Shown here one piece after another: positions 26,517 to 35,969 of a DNA stretch of 64,000 nt (within the stretch, counting starts at the first letter, position 1; the number at the start of each line of letters is the position of its first letter). The stretch comes from Tunicatimonas pelagia (GTDB lineage Bacteria > Bacteroidota > Bacteroidia > Cytophagales > Cyclobacteriaceae): contig NZ_CP120683.1 of NCBI RefSeq assembly GCF_030506325.1, forward strand, positions 2,294,001-2,358,000, given 5' to 3'. The position numbers and the translations under genes are program-made. The notes below the pieces were generated by a model. That model ran no database searches. It was given only the letters and a program-made list of their open reading frames with translations, and was not told the DNA's origin.

Positions 26517-27557
26517 TTACAAACCTCGATAGTACTCCAAAGCCTCTCGGATAGCCGATTCCGTTACTGCAACATCAAAGTGAGCTTTTCCTATCTTATC
26601 TAGTAAGGTGCAAAGAATAGCACCTTGTTGATTCTTCTTGTCTTGCTTGGTCAAGTGCGTAATCGCTTCCAGAGATTCTAACGGAATATCGACTTTACCA
26701 AAAATCGCCAGAATAAAATCTTCTATCTCCTCGGCCTCTTCCAGACTAAGCGAAGCGTACTTCACCGAAAGTTGCGCTTCGGCAATCATTCCAATGGCAA
26801 TTGCCTCACCGTGAAGCAATGGAGTTGCTGATTCCAGAAAATGACTTTCTACCGCATGGCCCACCGTATGCCCGAAGTTCAGAATCTTCCGCAGACCGCC
26901 TTCCCGAAAGTCTCGTTCTACCACCCACGATTTTACCTGTACCGAATGCCGAATATGCTCCACCCACGGCTGGTTGGCTAATGCAACACCCCGCAGCTTG
27001 TTCCAGTACGTTCCGTCCTGAATAAGCGCGTGCTTAATCACTTCCGCAAAACCCGACCGTAGTTCTTGTTCGGGTAGTGTCTTTAGAAAATTGGCATCAA
27101 TCAGCACTTGTTGCGGTTCCTGAAAAAGGCCAATGTGATTCTTAAATCCGTTGAAGTCAACCCCCAGCTTCCCCCCTACCGACGCATCTACTTGGGCCAA
27201 CAAAGTGGTTGGAATATTTACGAATGACATACCTCGCTTGTAGGTGGCGGCACAAAAGCCTCCCATATCACCAATCACCCCGCCCCCCAGGTTAATCAGT
27301 AGTCCTTTACGGTCGAAATGCTCTTCGGTAAGCTGCTGCCAGATATACGCGCAGGTATCCAGATTTTTGTAGACCTCGCCACTTTTTATCTCAATAATTA
27401 AACAATCGGTAGATAGCACTTCCTGTATCAGTGGCAGGCAGTGTTCTCGAATGTTCTCATCAACCAGCACTGCCACTTGCGACGGCTTTTGCCGACGTAA
27501 GACATCCGAAAGTACTCCAGTGATATTATCAGTAATTGTTACGCTATTAGCGGGCAT
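26517..27557 (-). CDS. aroB: 3-dehydroquinate synthase
   Basis: A 346-residue NAD- and metal-dependent enzyme converting DAHP to 3-dehydroquinate, the second step of the shikimate pathway. Seen motifs include 'LINLGGGVIGDMGGFCAATY', 'FVNIPTTLLAQVDASVGGK', 'GFAEVIKHALIQD' and the metal-binding His in 'ILNFGHTVGHAVES' and 'LLHGEAIAIGM'. It is downstream of the DAHP synthase/chorismate mutase gene on the same strand, with about 105 bp of repeat DNA between. Two early shikimate steps are therefore clustered. Confidence 0.96.
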   Translation of the reverse strand: MPANSVTITDNITGVLSDVLRRQKPSQVAVLVDENIREHCLPLIQEVLSTDCLIIEIKSGEVYKNLDTCAYIWQQLTEEHFDRKGLLINLGGGVIGDMGGFCAATYKRGMSFVNIPTTLLAQVDASVGGKLGVDFNGFKNHIGLFQEPQQVLIDANFLKTLPEQELRSGFAEVIKHALIQDGTYWNKLRGVALANQPWVEHIRHSVQVKSWVVERDFREGGLRKILNFGHTVGHAVESHFLESATPLLHGEAIAIGMIAEAQLSVKYASLSLEEAEEIEDFILAIFGKVDIPLESLEAITHLTKQDKKNQQGAILCTLLDKIGKAHFDVAVTESAIREALEYYRGL

Positions 27558-27562
27558 GAATT

Positions 27563-27661
27563 ATTAGTGTTATGATGCGAAGTGTTATGGTGTTGATGTA
27601 CTTGAGAAATGGAGCATTTCTAAACGCTCTAACACCCAGCACCATAACACTGTAACACCAA
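27563..27661. repeat. Intergenic inverted repeat, GTGTTATGGTG family, second copy
   Basis: The left side has AGTGTTATGATGCGAAGTGTTATGGTGTT and the right side has CTAACACCCAGCACCATAACACTGTAACACC, written here as overlapping words AGTGTTATGGTGTT and AGCACCATAACACT. A second, inner complementarity (GAAATGGAGCATTTC) lies between. The same GTGTTATGGTG/CACCATAACAC word pair sits at 14394-14460, 13 kb away, so it is a dispersed family. Confidence 0.65.
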
Positions 27662-27663
27662 AA

Positions 27664-28782
27664 TTATGATTCTACTCGTAAGCCTGATTCGGTTTCGCTT
27701 TCGTTAGGCAGATTATCCATTACTTCCGTTTGCTTGCGGATCGATTCTACGTGCAGTAGATTGAATAGGTCAACAATAAATCTTTCTCGTAAATTGGCAT
27801 CTTTCGCCCACTCTTTACGCGATTCAAATACCCGGTTCCAGCGGTCGAGCAGAAAAGCGGCTACGTTGTTTTTCTTTTTCCAAGCACCAATCTGAGCCAC
27901 TAAATCTAAACGACGGGCCAGTAGCTCGATCATTTCCCGGTCAGAGTGGTCAATCTGGATACGTAGTTCTTCCAGGTGGGTGATGTACTCAATATCTTCC
28001 GAAGAAGCCTGACGAATTTGTAGATTACGGATGATCTCTCCCAGGGTTTGCGGGGTTATCTGCTGGCGAGCGTCGCTCCACGCCTGTTCGGGGTCGCGGT
28101 GGGTTTCAATAATCAATCCCTCAAAGTTCAAATCCATCGCAATCTGACAAGCCTCGGCAATATCTTCTCGCTTACCCATGATATGACTAGGATCACAGAT
28201 CATGGGTAAGCCCGGTAGCTGCCGTTTCATCTCTATTGGTAATTGCCACATGGGAACATTGCGGAAACGGGTTTTCTGGTAGGTAGAAAACCCTCGGTGA
28301 ATTGCGCCTAGCTTAGTAACTCCGGCTTGGTTAAGTCGCTCCAACGCGCCCATCCACAATGCTAAATCCGGGTTGATTGGATTTTTTACCAATACGGGTA
28401 CATCACAACCGCGCATGGCATCGGCAATTTCTTGCACAATAAACGGACTCACCGTACTGCGGGCTCCCACCCACAGCACATCTACACCATAGTGTAAAGC
28501 CTCTTCTACGTGCATTGCATTAGCCACCTCTACCGAGAATTGTACACCCAGTTCCTTCTTTATGTCCTGAATCCACTGTAAGGCTTCCTGCCCTACTCCT
28601 TCAAAGGTATTCGGGCGCGTTCGGGGTTTCCAGACTCCGGCTCGCATCAGTGTTACGCCTTGTTCTTTTACAGCCTTCACGGTATCATAAAGCTGTTCTT
28701 CTGTTTCGGCACTACATGGCCCGGCAATAATAAGTGGATCGGTTATACCAATGTTCCACTGCGATAGTTCAGTGAGTTTCAT
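27664..28782 (-). CDS. Bifunctional DAHP synthase / chorismate mutase (type II)
   Basis: About 372 residues from the ATG at 28782 (MKLTELSQW); a start 15 bp upstream is possible but less typical. The N-terminal 260 residues are a type I-beta DAHP synthase ('PLIIAGPCSAETEEQL', 'LMRAGVWKPRTRPNTFEGVG', 'MICDPSHIMGKRE', 'GLIIETHRDPEQAW'). The C-terminal 90 residues are an AroQ chorismate mutase ('LEELRIQIDHSDREMIELLARR', shortened here by eye to the helix with its catalytic Arg and Lys). The mutase domain usually gives feedback control by aromatic end products. This fusion order is typical of Bacteroidota. It is followed by aroB. Confidence 0.94.
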   Translation of the reverse strand: MKLTELSQWNIGITDPLIIAGPCSAETEEQLYDTVKAVKEQGVTLMRAGVWKPRTRPNTFEGVGQEALQWIQDIKKELGVQFSVEVANAMHVEEALHYGVDVLWVGARSTVSPFIVQEIADAMRGCDVPVLVKNPINPDLALWMGALERLNQAGVTKLGAIHRGFSTYQKTRFRNVPMWQLPIEMKRQLPGLPMICDPSHIMGKREDIAEACQIAMDLNFEGLIIETHRDPEQAWSDARQQITPQTLGEIIRNLQIRQASSEDIEYITHLEELRIQIDHSDREMIELLARRLDLVAQIGAWKKKNNVAAFLLDRWNRVFESRKEWAKDANLRERFIVDLFNLLHVESIRKQTEVMDNLPNESETESGLRVES

Positions 28783-28817
28783 AGAGATTGAAAACAAATG
28801 TGCTTACTAGAATAGTT

Positions 28818-28896
28818 TACTGTAATGAATGAATAATGATTAGTGATTAATGACTGATGAAGGTCCATTATTCATCAATCATTAATGATTACAGTT
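28818..28896. repeat. Intergenic inverted repeat, TAATGATTAGTGATTAATGA family
   Basis: Left words CTGTAATGAATGAATAATGA and TTAGTGATTAATGACTGATG face right words TTATTCATCAATCATTAATG and ATTACAG. The arms are imperfect but clearly complementary. The right arm contains the first possible start codon of the proline dehydrogenase gene (28885). Confidence 0.6.
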
Positions 28897-30090
28897 ATGG
28901 AGTACATACTTACCGAAGCCTCTCCGGTTTCATTTGATAATACTGAAATTGCTTTTTCGTACAAGTCTAACCTGGATTTACGGAAAACGTATTGGCTATT
29001 CAAATCAATTAACTACCCTTTCCTAACTAACATAGGTACAAAGGTGGTGAAAATCGCCTTAAAATTAAAGTTACCTATTCATGGCGTACTAAAACACACC
29101 TTATTTCAGCAATTTTGCGGAGGTGAAACCATTGCCGATTGTACCGATACTATCCAAATGTTGGCGTCGCACAATGTAAAAACAATTCTGGATTATTCGG
29201 TAGAAGTTAAGAAAACCGAAGAAGGCTTTGAGCATACCACCGAAGAAACGTTGCGAGTTATTGAAGCTGCTCAACATACTCCTGACATGCCGTTTTGCGC
29301 TTTTAAGATGACGGGTATTATGCAATTTGAATTGATGGCTAGAGTACAAGCTGGGCAATCTCTTTCGGCGGAGCAAGAAGCAGCTTTTAATCGGGGGAAG
29401 GCCCGGTTGGAACGACTGTGCGAAGCAGCCTATCAGGCCGATGTGGGTATATTCATCGATGGTGAGGAATCCTGGATTCAGGAAGTGATTGATAGTTTGG
29501 CTAATGAGATGATGCAGCGATATAACCAGAAGAAAGTAATCGTGTACAATACTTACCAAATGTACCGTCACGAAATGCTAGATAACCTCAAGAAAGCCTA
29601 CCGACAAGCGGTAACCCATCAGTATCATTTAGGTGTAAAACTGGTACGCGGTGCTTACATGGAAAAGGAGCGAGATCGCGCCCAAGAACAAGGGTATACT
29701 GATCCCATTCAACCCAATAAAGAAGCAACAGACGAAGACTATAATCGGGCACTACTGTATTGCCTCAACCATAAGCAGCGAATCTCACTATGCTCCGGCT
29801 CGCACAATGAGTATAGTAACTACTACCTCACCATGCTAATGGAAAAACACTCCGTGAAGCCCAGCGACCCCCGCATATATTTCGCCCAGCTCTACGGCAT
29901 GAGCGATAACATCTCTTTTAATCTATCACGAACGGGCTACAACGTAGCCAAGTACCTTCCCTACGGCCCCTTAGAAGCCGTAATGCCCTATCTCTTCCGC
30001 CGAGCCGAAGAGAATACCTCCGTTCGGGGCCAGAGCAGCCGCGAACTTACAATGGTTAGTCAGGAGATGAAACGACGTAAACGAAATTAA
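28885..30090 (+). CDS. Proline dehydrogenase family protein
   Basis: A 401-residue FAD-dependent proline dehydrogenase (PRODH barrel), oxidising proline to pyrroline-5-carboxylate with electrons passed to quinones. Family features include 'LDYSVEVKKTEEGFEHT', 'CAFKMTGIM', 'GIFIDGEESWIQEVID', 'GVKLVRGAYMEKERDRA' and 'CSGSHNEYSN'. It lacks the P5C dehydrogenase half of long PutA proteins. The start may be the ATG at 28885, inside the upstream repeat, or the one at 28897 (MEYILTEAS); the second is more likely. It stands alone on its strand. Confidence 0.92.
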   Translation: MITVMEYILTEASPVSFDNTEIAFSYKSNLDLRKTYWLFKSINYPFLTNIGTKVVKIALKLKLPIHGVLKHTLFQQFCGGETIADCTDTIQMLASHNVKTILDYSVEVKKTEEGFEHTTEETLRVIEAAQHTPDMPFCAFKMTGIMQFELMARVQAGQSLSAEQEAAFNRGKARLERLCEAAYQADVGIFIDGEESWIQEVIDSLANEMMQRYNQKKVIVYNTYQMYRHEMLDNLKKAYRQAVTHQYHLGVKLVRGAYMEKERDRAQEQGYTDPIQPNKEATDEDYNRALLYCLNHKQRISLCSGSHNEYSNYYLTMLMEKHSVKPSDPRIYFAQLYGMSDNISFNLSRTGYNVAKYLPYGPLEAVMPYLFRRAEENTSVRGQSSRELTMVSQEMKRRKRN

Positions 30091-30110
30091 TCCCAAGCCA
30101 AAAACTAGTA

Positions 30111-30710
30111 CTAGCCGATTGCTTTTTTAATTATCTCCAAAGAACCTGAAGAGAACGGTAAGCTAAGTGCTGCTTGCTGTCCTTGCCCCGACATTTTTCG
30201 CCAGGTTTTAGCCACAATATCTATGACTTTTTCATCGGTATGTTTCTTAGCAAACGCGGCAAAGTAGTACTGTAGGAAAACCAGACAGATTACATCTTCC
30301 AGCACTTGCACCTCCGCATCGCGTTTTAATTGCTTTTTGCTAATTAGAGATACCACCCGAGCGACTGCTTCCTGCTCGTAGCCTTGCTCCTGCATAATCT
30401 CGGCAGCCCGATTACTGTGGAATTTTTTAAGCTGGCTACGCCACAGCAGATAGCCTTTACGATCCATCGGATACTGATTTCGTGGTATTTTCCAACGCTC
30501 AATATGCTGGCTGCGGGCGGCTAATTGCAGAGTTTCAGGAGCATCCGGATAAAAAGCGTGTAGGGTTTCGCTCATCCGCTGAGCGTAGAGCAACTCCGAA
30601 GGTACTACCCGCCCAGCTTCATCGTAATCGGTTCGGGGATCCTGCCGGTTGGCTTGGTCAAAAGCTGCCAGCGTACGGGGAAGTCGATGAATACTACTAT
30701 CGTGGGCCAT
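30111..30710 (-). CDS. DUF4202-type protein
   Basis: A 199-residue soluble protein matching my memory of the DUF4202 family: 'AFDQANRQDPRTDYDEAG', 'ELLYAQRMSETLHAFYP', 'LAARSQHIERWKIPRNQYP' and 'EDVICLVFLQYYFAAFAKKH'. The His-containing helix 'RSQHIERW' and paired acidic residues suggest an HD-like metal site, but this is inference. It lies next to cobA and nirB, and DUF4202 genes are often found beside nitrite or sulfite reductase genes, so a role in siroheme or nitrite metabolism is plausible. No biochemical function is known to me. Confidence 0.75.
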   Translation of the reverse strand: MAHDSSIHRLPRTLAAFDQANRQDPRTDYDEAGRVVPSELLYAQRMSETLHAFYPDAPETLQLAARSQHIERWKIPRNQYPMDRKGYLLWRSQLKKFHSNRAAEIMQEQGYEQEAVARVVSLISKKQLKRDAEVQVLEDVICLVFLQYYFAAFAKKHTDEKVIDIVAKTWRKMSGQGQQAALSLPFSSGSLEIIKKAIG

Positions 30711-30795
30711 AGCATCTAAGATACGTAGCCAATAATCAAAGTCAGCATCATTTTTAATTTTAACTCTTCTCGAGTGCTAATCACCTGCTCAAAAC

Positions 30796-31566
30796 TTATA
30801 CTAAAGCTAAGCCAGCCACCTTTTGCTGCACCGATTCCCAGTGCTTGGCTACCACGGCCCCAATCACAATAATGGCGGGCGACTGTAGTTTTTGCTCCCT
30901 AACGGTTTGCTGAATAGATTGTAAGTTTCCAATCCCTATTTGCTCATTTGAACAGGTACCGTTCTGAATAATCGCAATAGACTCATCGCCACCTCGGTGC
31001 TGAGAAAAAAGCTTAATAATACTGGACAACTGACGCATACCCATAAGAATCACTACGGTGGCCGACGACTGAGCCGCCAGTGCCATATCCGATGAGAGCG
31101 TACCGGAGCGGGTGGTTCCGGTGACCACCCAGAAGCTTTCGCTTACTCCCCGCGAGGTTAGGGGAATATTGTTGGTGGCAGGAACGGCTAGCGCACTACT
31201 GATACCCGGTACCATCGTCACTTCCAATCCGTGCTTTATTGCGTATTCTTTTTCCTCTTGTCCTCGTCCGAACACAAACGGATCACCACCCTTTAGGCGT
31301 ACTACGTGTCCGTGAGAGTAAGCGTACCGTACGATAAGCTGGTTGATGCTTCGTTGTTGTACTTGATGCAAGCCCGCTCGTTTCCCCACGAAAATTTTAA
31401 GTGCTTCCGGTTGGCAGTACCGCAACAAGGTCGGGTTCGCTAGGGCATCGTACAGCACCACATCGGCGGCTTCTAGTGCCCGAACTCCTTTCAGCGTGAT
31501 GAGTTCTTCGTCACCCGGGCCAGCACCTACCATTGTTAAACGAGGATTTACAGCGTAATTTATCAT
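30796..31566 (-). CDS. cobA: Uroporphyrinogen-III C-methyltransferase (siroheme synthesis)
   Basis: A 256-residue SUMT methylating uroporphyrinogen III at C2 and C7 to precorrin-2, the committed step toward siroheme. Motifs: 'LTMVGAGPGDEELITLKGV', 'VVLYDALANPTLL', 'VVRLKGGDPFVFGRGQEE', 'VVPGISSALAVPA' type loop and 'NIPLTSRGVS'. It lacks the CysG N-terminal dehydrogenase/ferrochelatase, which must be encoded elsewhere. Divergent from nirB, whose product needs siroheme, and separated by a 129-bp region with two TTTTACGTAA sites, so both are probably controlled together. Confidence 0.95.
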   Translation of the reverse strand: MINYAVNPRLTMVGAGPGDEELITLKGVRALEAADVVLYDALANPTLLRYCQPEALKIFVGKRAGLHQVQQRSINQLIVRYAYSHGHVVRLKGGDPFVFGRGQEEKEYAIKHGLEVTMVPGISSALAVPATNNIPLTSRGVSESFWVVTGTTRSGTLSSDMALAAQSSATVVILMGMRQLSSIIKLFSQHRGGDESIAIIQNGTCSNEQIGIGNLQSIQQTVREQKLQSPAIIVIGAVVAKHWESVQQKVAGLALV

Positions 31567-31601
31567 AATTCGTAGCTTCTCAGTTAAGTAAAGGCAGATA
31601 A

Positions 31602-31645
31602 TTTTTACGTAAAATTACTTATTTTTATTTTTATTTTACGTAACT
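31602..31645. promoter_or_regulatory. Two TTTTACGTAA sites between cobA and nirB
   Basis: The cobA/nirB intergenic region contains a perfect 12-bp palindrome TTTTACGTAAAA (31603-31614) and a second copy TTTTACGTAACT (31634-31645), separated by an AT-rich stretch. The 31-bp centre-to-centre spacing is close to three helical turns. The same core is present ahead of the porin and the NarX-like kinase gene, which supports a shared operator for the nitrate/nitrite island. The regulator is not shown by the sequence. Confidence 0.6.
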
Positions 31646-31695
31646 ACTTCCGTATTTAGACTAATAATTACGAAATTTTACTCAAATAGTCCTGT

Positions 31696-34185
31696 ATGCG
31701 TCATATTGTTGTCATCGGAAACGGAATGGTAGGTTACAAATTCTGCGAGAAGCTACGTAAGCTAGCTGACCCTACTCAAGTAGCCATTACCGTATTTGGA
31801 GAAGAGTGCCGTCCGGCTTACGACCGGGTACATTTAAGCGAGTACTTTAGCGACCAGAATGCTGACAAACTCACTTTAGCCCCCGCTCGCTGGTATGAAG
31901 AGCAGAACATTCAATTACATACCGGCGAACTGATTGCCTGGATTGACCGAAGGAATAAAACCGTAGAAACCCATCGGGGTAAAACGTTGAGCTACGATCA
32001 ATTAGTAATTGCCACCGGCTCTAGTGCCTTTGTTCCACCCATACCGGGTACCGACAAGCGGGGAGTGTTTGTGTACCGCACTATTGAAGACCTGGAAGCC
32101 ATTATCGCCTATGGCAAAAAAATGCGATCGGCAGCGGTGCTGGGTGGTGGTTTGTTAGGGCTGGAGGCGGCAAAAGCTATGGTTGATATGGGTTTGGAAA
32201 CTCACGTAGTAGAATTTGCTTCTCGCCTTATGCCCCGGCAGTTAGACGAAGTCGGAGCCCGCACGCTGCAAACCCGAATAGAGGAATTAGGTATTCAAGT
32301 TCACCTGAACAAAAATACACAAGCGATTAGCGGCAATGGTAAATTGGATGCGCTGCGCTTTGCCGACGAATCTAACTTACCAGTAGATATGCTGGTGATC
32401 TCGGCGGGCATTCGCCCTCGTGATGAGCTGGGTCGTTCTGCGAGACTAGATATTGGGCCACGGGGCGGAATTGTGGTAAATGACGCTATGCAAACCTCTG
32501 ACCCCGCTATCTACGCTATTGGAGAGGTCGCATTACATCAGGATATAATCTACGGGCTAGTAGCCCCGGGGTACGATATGGCCGAAGTAGCGGCTCGTCA
32601 TTTGGTGGGCGATATTGAGAAAAACTTTTCCGGAGATGATATGTCTACCAAGCTCAAGCTAATGGGCGTAGATGTGGCGAGCTTCGGTGATGCTTTCGGG
32701 GCAAAATCTGAGCACAACGCGATTGTTTTCGAAGATAAGGCGAAAGGAGTCTACAAACGTATCAATATTTCAGCGGATGGTAAACGACTATTAGGGGGAA
32801 TGTTGGTGGGCGATGCCGAAGCCTACAATATGCTATTGCAAACCATGCAAAATGGCATGGCTCTTCCGCCCAATCCGGAAGATCTGATCTTGGGAAGCCG
32901 AGGCGGAGAAACTTCGGGAGCTGGTCTGGATAGCTTACCCGACGAAGCCCAAATTTGCTCTTGCGAGGCGGTAACTAAAGGAATGATTTGCGAAGCAGTG
33001 CTCACCGGAGAGGCGCAGAGCGTAAAAGAAATCAAAGCCTGTACCAAAGCGGGTACGGGCTGCGGGGGCTGTATGCCAATGGTATCCGATCTGTTTGACC
33101 TAGCTCAAGCCAAAATGGGAAAACGGGTTCGGAAAACGCTTTGCGAACATTTTAACTATACCCGTCAGGAGCTACTAGACATTATTCAGGTAAAAGAAAT
33201 AAAATCGTACGATACTCTACTGAATGAATACGGAACGGGTGATGGCTGCGAGGTATGCAAACCGGCGGTAGCTTCTATCTTGGCAAGCCTCTGGAATGAA
33301 CTGGTTACCCAGCAAGACACCATCCAGGATACGAACGACCGTTTTCTGGCCAATATTCAGCGGGGCGGCACCTACTCGGTAGTGCCTCGGATTCCGGGTG
33401 GGGAAATTACTCCGGACAAGCTCATCGTCATTGGGCAGGTAGCGAAAAAGTACGATTTATATACGAAGATTACCGGAGGGCAGCGCATAGACTTATTTGG
33501 TGCTCACTTGCACCAGCTACCCGACATCTGGGAAGAACTTATTGCGGCGGGTTTTGAGAGCGGTCACGCCTACGGCAAATCCCTACGAACTGTTAAAAGC
33601 TGCGTAGGTTCAGCTTGGTGCCGCTATGGCTTGCACGATTCGGTCTCTTTTGCCATCGAAGTGGAAGATCGCTACAAAGGCCTTCGTTCTCCCCATAAGC
33701 TAAAGGGTGCTGTATCAGGTTGCGCCCGAGAGTGCGCGGAAGCCCAAAGCAAAGATTTTGGCATTATTGCTACCGACAAAGGCTGGAATCTTTACGTATG
33801 CGGCAACGGCGGAATAAAACCTCAACATGCCTTGCTGCTGGCGCAGGACGTAGATAAAGAAACCTGCATCAAGTACATTGATCGCTTCCTGATGTTTTAC
33901 ATCAAAACCGCCGAGACTCTGACTCGTACCGCCCCTTGGCTCAATAAGCTAGAAGGAGGCATTGACTACTTACGAGATGTAGTGGTAAACGACTGCCTTG
34001 GTATTGGCGAGCAGCTAGAACAGGAAATGCAACGTACTTTAGCCGTGTACCGCTGCGAGTGGAAGGAAGTAGTGAACAACCCCGAGCTACGGGCTAAATT
34101 CACCCACTTTATTAATTCCGAGGCTACCGATCCCGCCGTACAGTTCGATGAAATGCGCGGGCAAAAAGTACCAGCCAAATGGTAA
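31696..34185 (+). CDS. nirB: NADH-dependent assimilatory nitrite reductase, large subunit
   Basis: An 829-residue cytoplasmic enzyme reducing nitrite to ammonium. Domain order: FAD/NAD oxidoreductase (1-400; 'IVVIGNGMVGYKF', 'AAVLGGGLLGLEAA', 'PAIYAIGEVALH'), two BFD-like [2Fe-2S] domains ('ICSCEAVTKGMICEAV' and 'GDGCEVCKPAV'), a ferredoxin-like half domain ('YTKITGGQRIDLFGA') and the siroheme-[4Fe-4S] domain with Cys ligands in 'SCVGSAWCRYGL' and 'VSGCARECAEA'. All cofactor ligands are present. It is followed 30 bp or more later by nirD and divergently paired with cobA. Confidence 0.97.
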   Translation: MRHIVVIGNGMVGYKFCEKLRKLADPTQVAITVFGEECRPAYDRVHLSEYFSDQNADKLTLAPARWYEEQNIQLHTGELIAWIDRRNKTVETHRGKTLSYDQLVIATGSSAFVPPIPGTDKRGVFVYRTIEDLEAIIAYGKKMRSAAVLGGGLLGLEAAKAMVDMGLETHVVEFASRLMPRQLDEVGARTLQTRIEELGIQVHLNKNTQAISGNGKLDALRFADESNLPVDMLVISAGIRPRDELGRSARLDIGPRGGIVVNDAMQTSDPAIYAIGEVALHQDIIYGLVAPGYDMAEVAARHLVGDIEKNFSGDDMSTKLKLMGVDVASFGDAFGAKSEHNAIVFEDKAKGVYKRINISADGKRLLGGMLVGDAEAYNMLLQTMQNGMALPPNPEDLILGSRGGETSGAGLDSLPDEAQICSCEAVTKGMICEAVLTGEAQSVKEIKACTKAGTGCGGCMPMVSDLFDLAQAKMGKRVRKTLCEHFNYTRQELLDIIQVKEIKSYDTLLNEYGTGDGCEVCKPAVASILASLWNELVTQQDTIQDTNDRFLANIQRGGTYSVVPRIPGGEITPDKLIVIGQVAKKYDLYTKITGGQRIDLFGAHLHQLPDIWEELIAAGFESGHAYGKSLRTVKSCVGSAWCRYGLHDSVSFAIEVEDRYKGLRSPHKLKGAVSGCARECAEAQSKDFGIIATDKGWNLYVCGNGGIKPQHALLLAQDVDKETCIKYIDRFLMFYIKTAETLTRTAPWLNKLEGGIDYLRDVVVNDCLGIGEQLEQEMQRTLAVYRCEWKEVVNNPELRAKFTHFINSEATDPAVQFDEMRGQKVPAKW

Positions 34186-34308
34186 AACCGGAAAAGGGAG
34201 AACGAAGAAAGGTTAGTGGGTTATACTTTTCATTCATTTAGCATTCGCTCCCTCTTACGTTTCCCATCCTCCTTTTTCCTAATCTCTAAAATCCAATCTC
34301 CAAAAGCT

Positions 34309-34686
34309 ATGACTAATACGCTAGACTATAAAACCGTTTCATCAGAAAATGTAACCAACTGGTTCAAAGCTGCCCCGGTAACCGCATTTCCCGCCAATGG
34401 TGGGGCGTGTGTGTTGTACCGGGGAAAGCAAATTGCCGTATTTAATTTCACCCGCCGGGACGAATGGTACGCTTGCCAGAACCTTTGCCCGCACAAGCAG
34501 CAAATGATTCTCTCCCGAGGGATGATTGGTTCGGAGCAAGACGAGCCGAAGGTGGCCTGCCCATTTCATAAGCGGGCCTTTTCACTCCAGTCAGGAAAAT
34601 GCCTTAACGCCGATGAATGCGCTATTGCCACGTACCCGGTGAAAATAGAAGAGGGCTACGTATACATCGGTTTTGACGAAGCCTGA
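34309..34686 (+). CDS. nirD: Nitrite reductase small subunit (Rieske type)
   Basis: A 125-residue Rieske [2Fe-2S] protein, partner of NirB. The cluster ligands are in 'QNLCPHKQQM' and 'ACPFHKRAFSL'. I chose the ATG at 34309 (MTNTLDYKTVSSENV) because residues upstream of it, from GTG 34216, resemble translated intergenic repeat and are not family-like. The 123-bp gap after nirB is purine-rich on one side and pyrimidine-rich on the other, giving weak self-complementarity. Confidence 0.92.
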   Translation: MTNTLDYKTVSSENVTNWFKAAPVTAFPANGGACVLYRGKQIAVFNFTRRDEWYACQNLCPHKQQMILSRGMIGSEQDEPKVACPFHKRAFSLQSGKCLNADECAIATYPVKIEEGYVYIGFDEA

Positions 34687-34841
34687 GCGATGCCATTCTA
34701 CATCGGCTACGGGATAAAATATAGGGTGATGGCAAAGCTCTTGTTCTACGGTCTGCGTTAAGTGAGAGCGCTTGCTTGACCCACTTCAGTGTTACCCAAG
34801 CTTTTTTATAGCAAGAATAAAAATGTTAGCTTCGTAACAAT

Positions 34842-35831
34842 ATGAAAGTATTGATTACCGGAAGCAGTGGTCATTTGGGCGAAGCTATCGTCAGGAAGCT
34901 AAGAGAAACTTCCTATGTTCCCGTAGGTGTCGACATTAAGCCGTCGGAGTTTACTACCCACGTAGGTTCAATCACCGATCGGGATTTTGTGATGGAAACC
35001 CTGAAAGGCGTAGATTTTATCATCCATACTGCTACTCTGCATAAGCCTCACGTGGCTACGCATACTTATCAGGATTTTGTAGACACCAATATTACGGGTA
35101 CGCTGAACTTATTGGAGGTAGCTGCTGCTAATCGTGCGAAGGCATTTATCTACACCAGCACCACTAGCACATTTGGCGATTCACTCACTCCTCCACCGGG
35201 CGAGCTGGCGGTCTGGGTTACTGAGCAAACGCCATCCATTCCTAAAAATATTTACGGGGTTACTAAAGAGGCAGCCGAGAACCTTGTCCAACTGTTTTCT
35301 CGCAACCACCAACTACCGGGTGTAGTACTTAAAACATCTCGTTTTTTTCCGGAAGAGGACGATAAAAAGGAAATGCGGGATGCCTACGAAGATGCTAACC
35401 TGCGGGTTACCGAACTTTTATATCGGCGAGTGGATCTTGAAGATGCTGTTTCGGCTCACCTTCAGGCTATTGAACGAGCCGAGCAAATAGGCTTCGGGAA
35501 GTATATCATTAGTGCTACCTCGCCCTTTCAACCGCAGCACTTGACCATGCTGCACGCAGATGCTGCTTCGGTAGTGCGTCAACTTTATCCTGATTTTGAA
35601 GATATTTTCAGTCAGAAAAGTTGGAAGATGGTTCCTCAAATAGACCGAGTGTACGTGAATAAAAAGGCTCGACTTGAGCTGGGCTGGCAACCGAAATACG
35701 ATTTCAGGTATGCTTTAGATTGTTTAAAAAGAGACGAGGATTTTCGCAGTCCGTTAGCTCGGACGGTAGGCATAAAAGGTTACCATCCCCAAAAATTTAT
35801 TGATGGTCCCTACCCGGTCACCAACCACTAG
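34842..35831 (+). CDS. NAD-dependent epimerase/dehydratase family protein
   Basis: A 329-residue extended short-chain dehydrogenase. The Rossmann motif is 'VLITGSSGHLGEAIVRKL' and the catalytic Ser/Thr-Tyr-Lys set is 'IYTSTTSTFGDS' with 'NIYGVTKEAAENLV' (YxxxK). Substrate is probably a nucleotide sugar or related carbonyl, but specificity cannot be read. It sits between nirD and the NarX-like kinase, though nothing links it to nitrogen metabolism, so it may be an insertion into the cluster. The 155 bp upstream show no clear operator. Confidence 0.82.
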   Translation: MKVLITGSSGHLGEAIVRKLRETSYVPVGVDIKPSEFTTHVGSITDRDFVMETLKGVDFIIHTATLHKPHVATHTYQDFVDTNITGTLNLLEVAAANRAKAFIYTSTTSTFGDSLTPPPGELAVWVTEQTPSIPKNIYGVTKEAAENLVQLFSRNHQLPGVVLKTSRFFPEEDDKKEMRDAYEDANLRVTELLYRRVDLEDAVSAHLQAIERAEQIGFGKYIISATSPFQPQHLTMLHADAASVVRQLYPDFEDIFSQKSWKMVPQIDRVYVNKKARLELGWQPKYDFRYALDCLKRDEDFRSPLARTVGIKGYHPQKFIDGPYPVTNH

Positions 35832-35935
35832 CTGTTCGGTACTCTACCCACTCAATAATCAAGTTCACCCTCCCTTTTGTGAAGCAGTTAAGATTTAGCT
35901 GAGTAATCAACGTTCAGACTTTGCTCATCTATCCG

Positions 35936-35950
35936 TATTTTTACGTACTT
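35936..35950 (+). promoter_or_regulatory. TTTTTACGTA site ahead of the NarX-like kinase gene
   Basis: TATTTTTACGTACTTTG lies 20-34 bp before the kinase start. It carries one TTTTTACGTA half of the motif found at the cobA/nirB and porin promoters and runs into TACTTTG, close to the Bacteroidota -7 box TAnnTTTG. This suggests self-regulation of the sensor, but the match is a half site only. Confidence 0.4.
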
Positions 35951-35969
35951 TGCCCATTATTTCAACAGG

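Noticed and set aside
29101-29571. 156-residue minus-strand frame inside the proline dehydrogenase gene
   Set aside because: Fully antisense to conserved enzyme motifs and without motifs of its own.
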